Shown: piece after piece, positions 59,482-64,000 of the stretch
Layout of the letters: each line of letters begins with the position of its first letter
Position numbering within the stretch: position 1 is the first letter of the stretch
NCBI GenBank assembly: GCA_031370625.1
Contig: JANMQR010000314.1
Location: forward strand, 5,471 to 69,470
From: UKL13-2 sp031370625
GTDB lineage: Bacteria; Pseudomonadota; Gammaproteobacteria; Burkholderiales; Usitatibacteraceae
Reading direction: 5' to 3'
Length of the DNA stretch: 64,000 nucleotides
Made by a program: the position numbers and the translations under genes
The notes under the pieces: generated by a model
The model's input: the letters and a program-made list of their open reading frames with translations, nothing else
Told to the model about the DNA's origin: nothing
Databases searched by the model: none

Positions 59482-62004
59482 ATGGCCAAGCAAAAAGTTA
59501 CACCTCCGGCAGAACAGTCCTCTTCGCAAAATTCGCGCGATCACAAAAGTCGAGGCGGCGAGATGCTGCAAACGTTGCTGGTGGCTGCATCGCGTGGCAC
59601 CGTGGCACTAAAGAAAGTCGAACAGGCTGACACGAAAAGCAAACTCGATGCGCAGAAAGCTGGAGCGCAGGCAATGGCCAGCGCAATGCCAGCCAATGAG
59701 TTGAAAGCATCTGAGTTCGGGCTTGCTGCCGGGCATTCTCCGATTCGAGGTAAGCCGATCAAGGCCGCGCAGCCGGTGGTTAGCGCCAGTTCGGTAACCG
59801 AAGACATTGCATCCGGAAAACTCGGCGATGGCAAGCCGCAGATTGGGCTCAACCCAGGAAATGCATCGCTGGATGGCGTGCGCGTTGATTCTGGCGGTCA
59901 GGCGCTCACCACCAACATGGGCTTGAAAATCAGCGACAACCAAAATTCATTGAAGGCGGGTTTGCGCGGCCCCACCTTGCTGGAGGATTTTGTTCTACGT
60001 GAAAAGATCACCCATTTTGATCATGAGCGTATACCCGAGCGCATAGTGCATGCGCGCGGCTCGGCGGCGCACGGCTATTTTGAATCTTATGCGGCGCTTG
60101 GCAAATTAACCAAGGCTGCGCCGTTTAGTGAGGCCGGGAAACGCACGCCGGTATTTGTCCGCTTCTCGACCGTGGCAGGTGAGCGCGGTTCAGCCGATCT
60201 GGCGCGCGATGTGCGCGGGTTCGCGGTGAAGTTTTACACCGAAGCGGGTAATTGGGACATTGTCGGCAACAATATGCCGATCTTTTTTATTCAGGATGCG
60301 ATGAAGTTCCCTGATCTGATTCACGCGGTCAAACCGGAACCGAATAATCAAATTCCGCAAGCCGCATCAGCGCATGACACGTTCTGGGATTTCGTTTCGC
60401 TGATGCCGGAATCTACGCACATGTTGCTCTGGGCAATGTCTGATCGCGCGATCCCGCGCAGCTTGCGCATGATGCAAGGCTTTGGTGTGCACACCTTTCG
60501 ACTCGTCAATGACGCCGGTGAATCGGTGTTCTGCAAATTCCACTGGAACCCAATTGCGGGCACGCACTCCGTTACTTGGGATGAAGCGGTCAAAATAAAC
60601 GGTGCGGATTCTGATTTTCATCGACGCGACTTGTGGGATGCGATTGAATCTGGCGCGTTTCCGGAATGGGAATTAGGCCTGCAAGTTTTTACCGAAGCCG
60701 AGGCCGACAAATTCAGTTTTGATGTGTTAGATGCCACCAAGTTGGTTCCTGAAGAACTGGTGCCGGTGCAGCCAGTAGGCCGCATGGTGTTGAATCGCAA
60801 TCCCGATAATTTTTTTGCAGAGACCGAGCAAGTCGCATTCGGTACCGCCAACGTGATACCCGGAATTGACTTCAGCAACGATCCGCTGCTGCATGGCCGA
60901 CATCACTCGTATCTTGATACCCAGCTGAGTCGTTTGGGTGGGCCGAATTTCCACGAGCTACCAATCAACGCATCGCTCGCACAAGTTCACAACAATCAGC
61001 GGGATGGCATCCATCGCCAATCCATTGCACGTGGTCGTGTTGCGTATGAGCCAAATTCGCTTGGCGGCGGTTGTCCGTTTCAAGCGGGGATGCAGGGTTT
61101 TGTGACGTTCCCCGCGCCGGTGATGGAAGACAAAGTACGCGGCAAACCGGAAAAATTTGCTGACCACTTTTCGCAAGCGACGCTGTTCTGGAAGAGCCAA
61201 ACGCCAGTGGAGAAAAAGCATATTGTTAGCGCATTTCGCTTTGAGCTGACCAAAGTTCAAGTGCCCGCCATTCGCCAAAGAACCGTATCAATGCTCGCAA
61301 ATGTCTCCACTGATTTGGCCAGCGCGGTCGCGGAGGGATTGGGTATTCCGCTACCTTCGCCTCAGCCACGTGTGCTGCAAAATCCCGCCACACCCGAAGT
61401 AATGCATTCACCGCAGCTATCACTATTCGCCCGGCCCGGCGACGGCGGTGTCAAGACGCGGCAGATCGCAATGGTGGCATGTAACGGCATGAGCGGAGAG
61501 GCATCACGCAACGTGCACGCGGCACTCATCGCCGCAGGAGCAGTGCCAAAATTCATCGGTGAATCACTGGGCGAAGTACAGACCAGCGACGGGAAACCCA
61601 TCAAGATAGACGTAACGTTCGAGGCGACCGCTTCGGTGCTGTGGGATGCCGTGGTGCTACCCGCAGGAAAGGAAGCGGCGGCGACGTTGGCGCAGAACGA
61701 TCATGTGCTCGATTTTGTGAAAGAGCAGTATCGTCATTGCAAACTTATTGGCGTCTTGGGTGAACTTGACGTGCTCACTCAAGCGGTTGGGATGCGCGCG
61801 ACCGTGGACGAATTGAAAGCTGACCCGGGCATCATTATTTTCGGGACGCAACCATCAGCAGCGCTCGACAAAAATCAACGGACTGCCAAAACCGATGGTA
61901 AAACCAAAACTGTAAACAAGGCCAAAGCACCAGCGAATACCGGGATTGCCGCCCTGCTCTCTCAGTTGGGCAAGCATCGAAATTTTGCGCGCGAACTGCA
62001 CTGA
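59482..62004 (+). CDS. katE: Large-subunit catalase (HPII/KatE type)
   Basis: The product has 840 aa from ATG 59482 (a TTG at 59479 abuts it). The catalase core has active-site His190 in IVHARGSAAHGYFE, the NNMPIFFIQDA motif with the catalytic Asn, and the proximal Tyr477 in RHHSYLDTQLSRLGGPNF. The roughly 150-residue C-terminal flavodoxin-like domain (IAMVACNGMSGEASRNVHAALIAAGAVPKFIG) is the mark of large catalases. The N-terminal extension (about 1-140, with QSSSQNSRDHKSRGG) is longer than in HPII. It detoxifies hydrogen peroxide in the cytoplasm, heme b or d bound. Its stop lies 42 bp before the next gene, perhaps co-transcribed. Confidence 0.95.
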   Translation: MAKQKVTPPAEQSSSQNSRDHKSRGGEMLQTLLVAASRGTVALKKVEQADTKSKLDAQKAGAQAMASAMPANELKASEFGLAAGHSPIRGKPIKAAQPVVSASSVTEDIASGKLGDGKPQIGLNPGNASLDGVRVDSGGQALTTNMGLKISDNQNSLKAGLRGPTLLEDFVLREKITHFDHERIPERIVHARGSAAHGYFESYAALGKLTKAAPFSEAGKRTPVFVRFSTVAGERGSADLARDVRGFAVKFYTEAGNWDIVGNNMPIFFIQDAMKFPDLIHAVKPEPNNQIPQAASAHDTFWDFVSLMPESTHMLLWAMSDRAIPRSLRMMQGFGVHTFRLVNDAGESVFCKFHWNPIAGTHSVTWDEAVKINGADSDFHRRDLWDAIESGAFPEWELGLQVFTEAEADKFSFDVLDATKLVPEELVPVQPVGRMVLNRNPDNFFAETEQVAFGTANVIPGIDFSNDPLLHGRHHSYLDTQLSRLGGPNFHELPINASLAQVHNNQRDGIHRQSIARGRVAYEPNSLGGGCPFQAGMQGFVTFPAPVMEDKVRGKPEKFADHFSQATLFWKSQTPVEKKHIVSAFRFELTKVQVPAIRQRTVSMLANVSTDLASAVAEGLGIPLPSPQPRVLQNPATPEVMHSPQLSLFARPGDGGVKTRQIAMVACNGMSGEASRNVHAALIAAGAVPKFIGESLGEVQTSDGKPIKIDVTFEATASVLWDAVVLPAGKEAAATLAQNDHVLDFVKEQYRHCKLIGVLGELDVLTQAVGMRATVDELKADPGIIIFGTQPSAALDKNQRTAKTDGKTKTVNKAKAPANTGIAALLSQLGKHRNFARELH

Positions 62005-62046
62005 TGCGGCCACTGATCCGGCAACTATTTAAATGACGAACGCGCC

Positions 62047-63411
62047 ATGAAAACTATCCTGATTCCGAGTGCAATGATCGTGGCGTTCACTGCTGCAATT
62101 TCGGGCTGCGGAGAAATGTCGCGCTTACCATCAAATGCAGGCATGGGGCCAAATCCCACGCTGCCGGGACCCGTCAAAACGCTTGTACCCACGCTCAATA
62201 TTGCCCCAGCGCAAGGCTGGGCAGTAGGCAACAAACCGTTGGCCGCGGTCGGCACTACGGTTAACGCGTTTGCCGCAGATTTGGATCACCCGAGATGGAT
62301 TTATGTGCTGCCCAACGGTGATGTATTAGTCGCTGAATCAAACGCGCCACCGAAGCCTGATGATGGCAATGGCATTCGCGGTTGGGTACAAAAACAAGTG
62401 ATGAAACGCGCCGGTGCCGTTACGCAAAGCGCCAACCGCATTACCTTGCTGCGCGACGCCAACGGAGACGGCATAGCCGAAGTCCGTTCAGCGTTTTTGG
62501 AAAACCTCGCCTCACCGATTGGCATGGCGCTAATTGGCGAGACGCTCTACATTGCCAATACCGACGCCGTGGTGCGCGTGCCGTATAAAACGGGCGATAT
62601 CAAAATTTCCACTGCGCCACAAAAAGTGGTCAGTCTTCCCGCAGGAACGATCAATCATCACTGGACAAAAAATATTATTGCCAGCGTGGACGGCAGCAAG
62701 CTTTATGCAACTGTCGGCTCGAACAGCAACGTGGCAGAGCGCGGCATGGACGTGGAAGTTGATCGCGCAGCCATTTGGGAAATTGATGTGAAGACGGGGA
62801 CGCATCGCGTCTTCGCTTCAGGCATCCGTAACCCCAACGGCATGGCTTGGGCTCCGGAAACCGGCGCATTGTGGACGGTCGCCAATGAACGTGATGAGCT
62901 CGGCAGCGATTTGGTGCCCGATTATTTGACATCGGTGAAAGACGGCGGGTTCTATGGTTGGCCGTATAGCTATTACGGAGCGATCGTGGATGATCGCGTA
63001 AAACCACCGCGCCCAGATTTGGTGAGTAAAGCAATCAAGCCCGATTACGCACTGGGCGCGCACACGGCGTCACTCGGGCTCGCTTCAGCACAAACTGCGA
63101 AGCTCGGGGCACGCTTTGCAAACGGCATGTTTATTGGTCAGCACGGATCATGGAATCGCAAACCGCACAGCGGCTACAAAGTGATATTTGTGCCATTTGC
63201 AAACGGGCAGCCGGCTGGCGATGCGACCGACGTGCTGTGGGGATTTTTGAGTGAAGGTGGCAAAGCCAATGGCCGTCCGGTCGGGGTGGCTATCGACACA
63301 CGCGGCGGCTTACTGGTGGCAGATGATGTTGGCAATGTGATCTGGCGCGTGAGGGCGTCAGCTTCAGCGGCAGCGGCAGCGACAGCGACAGCACCCAGAA
63401 ACGAAAAATAA
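62047..63411 (+). CDS. L-sorbosone dehydrogenase-like lipoprotein
   Basis: The product has 454 aa. The lipobox ISGC (Cys20) marks a lipoprotein. A six-bladed beta-propeller follows: AADLDHPRWIYVLPNGDVLVAES, TINHHWTKNIIASVDGSKLYATVGS, ASGIRNPNGMAWAPETGALWTVANERDELG and GSWNRKPHSGYKVIFVPFANG match the sorbosone dehydrogenase/PQQ-dependent glucose dehydrogenase family. Members oxidise sugars in the periplasm with PQQ; whether this one binds PQQ or is a lactonase-like sensor is uncertain. The C-terminus is an Ala/Ser repeat. It follows katE by 42 bp and converges on the SDR gene. Confidence 0.86.
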   Translation: MKTILIPSAMIVAFTAAISGCGEMSRLPSNAGMGPNPTLPGPVKTLVPTLNIAPAQGWAVGNKPLAAVGTTVNAFAADLDHPRWIYVLPNGDVLVAESNAPPKPDDGNGIRGWVQKQVMKRAGAVTQSANRITLLRDANGDGIAEVRSAFLENLASPIGMALIGETLYIANTDAVVRVPYKTGDIKISTAPQKVVSLPAGTINHHWTKNIIASVDGSKLYATVGSNSNVAERGMDVEVDRAAIWEIDVKTGTHRVFASGIRNPNGMAWAPETGALWTVANERDELGSDLVPDYLTSVKDGGFYGWPYSYYGAIVDDRVKPPRPDLVSKAIKPDYALGAHTASLGLASAQTAKLGARFANGMFIGQHGSWNRKPHSGYKVIFVPFANGQPAGDATDVLWGFLSEGGKANGRPVGVAIDTRGGLLVADDVGNVIWRVRASASAAAAATATAPRNEK

Positions 63412-63425
63412 GTTGCGAGCGCTGG

Positions 63426-64000
63426 TTAATGTTTCGGCTGAGTGGCCGCCAAACCAAACCGCTCAGTCATCATCGCCACATAGTCTTCATCGGAGGATTT
63501 CGCGCGTGCAGCAAGCAGTGCCTCGGCGTCAGCACCGACCACATATTTAACTTTCAGCAAGTCGTCGGTCGCCGCTTTAAAAATTTCGTTGGCAATATCT
63601 TCGGGCTGCGAGTACGCGCTCGTGCGAGCACGAAACGCGGCGGTTACGCGCGCAACCTCATCCGCATAGGCATGGCCATCGCCGTGAAAAGTGAAGTTGA
63701 GCGATCGTCCGGAAAAATCTGTCTCGACCCCACCGGGAACAATAATTTTTGCGCGGATGCCAAACGGCGCGAGTTCATAAATAAGCGATTCTGTAAAACC
63801 AACAATCGCGTATTTAGTCGCGTGATAAATGGAATTGAGCGGCATGGTGGTTAATCCGCCGATTGAGGCGACGTTAATAATCGTCCCCTGTCGCTGCATG
63901 CGCATCACGGGCAACACTTCGCGAATCACATTAAAAACGCCCGTCAAATTGGTTGCCAGAAGACGATCAACCAACGCAGGTGTTGCCGTTTCAAAAGGAC
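63426..64000 (-). CDS. Short-chain dehydrogenase/reductase, N-terminus beyond the window
   Basis: The frame is open to the right edge: residues PFETATPALVDRLLATNLTG run from about 63998 into the visible part, so the cofactor-binding N-terminus (TGxxxGIG) is missing. The catalytic Ser is in NVASIGG, and Tyr and Lys in YHATKYAIVG. The tail (KVKYVVGADAEALLAARAK) is typical of the family. The substrate cannot be inferred. A TTG at 63974 is not a start because the frame continues past it. Confidence 0.9.
   Translation of the reverse strand, partial: PFETATPALVDRLLATNLTGVFNVIREVLPVMRMQRQGTIINVASIGGLTTMPLNSIYHATKYAIVGFTESLIYELAPFGIRAKIIVPGGVETDFSGRSLNFTFHGDGHAYADEVARVTAAFRARTSAYSQPEDIANEIFKAATDDLLKVKYVVGADAEALLAARAKSSDEDYVAMMTERFGLAATQPKH

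Noticed and set aside
1..64000. CRISPR array, prophage, conjugation or toxin-antitoxin genes
   Set aside because: No regularly spaced repeats, cas, integrase, phage structural, conjugation or toxin-antitoxin signatures were seen in any frame.

Overview
The window reads as chromosomal DNA of a free-living Gram-negative bacterium, most likely a betaproteobacterium (Burkholderiales or a relative). This rests on gene content only: OmpA and DUF11 outer-membrane proteins, a Tat-exported PaoABC-type aldehyde oxidoreductase, a KatE catalase, a bacteriophytochrome operon, and many small stress proteins of kinds common in that group. No ribosomal or other phylogenetic marker gene is present, so the placement is inference. 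Coding density is high, with no phage, plasmid, CRISPR array or intact insertion sequence.

Layout. 1-13187 (minus strand) is one four-gene operon for exported DUF11-repeat proteins. It comprises a small exported protein, a 1002-aa repeat protein, a 2369-aa protein joining repeats to a C-terminal beta-barrel, and a further DUF11 protein that runs off the left edge. 13561-13900 holds a tRNA-Ser(CGA) with a clear promoter, a duplicated tRNA 3' end with its terminator, and a bidirectional terminator. 13934-15248 encodes an OmpA-family protein and a tiny lmo0937-type membrane protein. 15640-26384 encodes a giant cyclic beta-1,2-glucan synthase-like enzyme, a Crp/Fnr-type regulator and a CsbD protein. 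26506-33499 is a metabolic and stress block: aldehyde dehydrogenase, PNPOx-like protein, YflT-like protein, phospholipase D lipoprotein with partner, and a flavin reductase. 33607-37551 is paoABC. 37945-39381 encodes a DnaQ-exonuclease/GIY-YIG fusion, followed by a MITE-like element.

40302-47549 is a light-signalling operon: heme oxygenase, bacteriophytochrome kinase, response regulator, hybrid kinase and a kinase-like protein without a visible ATPase domain. The first four genes overlap or abut, so they are probably translationally coupled. The hybrid kinase has an N-terminal receiver in which the phospho-accepting Asp is replaced by His.

47977-63411 is a loose collection of envelope and stress genes: CHRD protein, response regulator, Na+/H+ antiporter, YihY/BrkB protein, L,D-transpeptidase-like protein, SpeD, a SemiSWEET-like protein, transglutaminase, EF-hand and PRC-barrel proteins, hemerythrin, catalase HPII and a sorbosone-dehydrogenase-like lipoprotein, with several very small membrane proteins. 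An SDR oxidoreductase runs off the right edge.

The least ordinary parts are the DUF11/beta-barrel operon with its A-rich leader, the phytochrome relay with its altered receiver, the tRNA-end duplication, two kinds of non-coding repeat (a MITE-like element and a diverged interspersed pair), and a plus-strand terminator with no gene in front of it.
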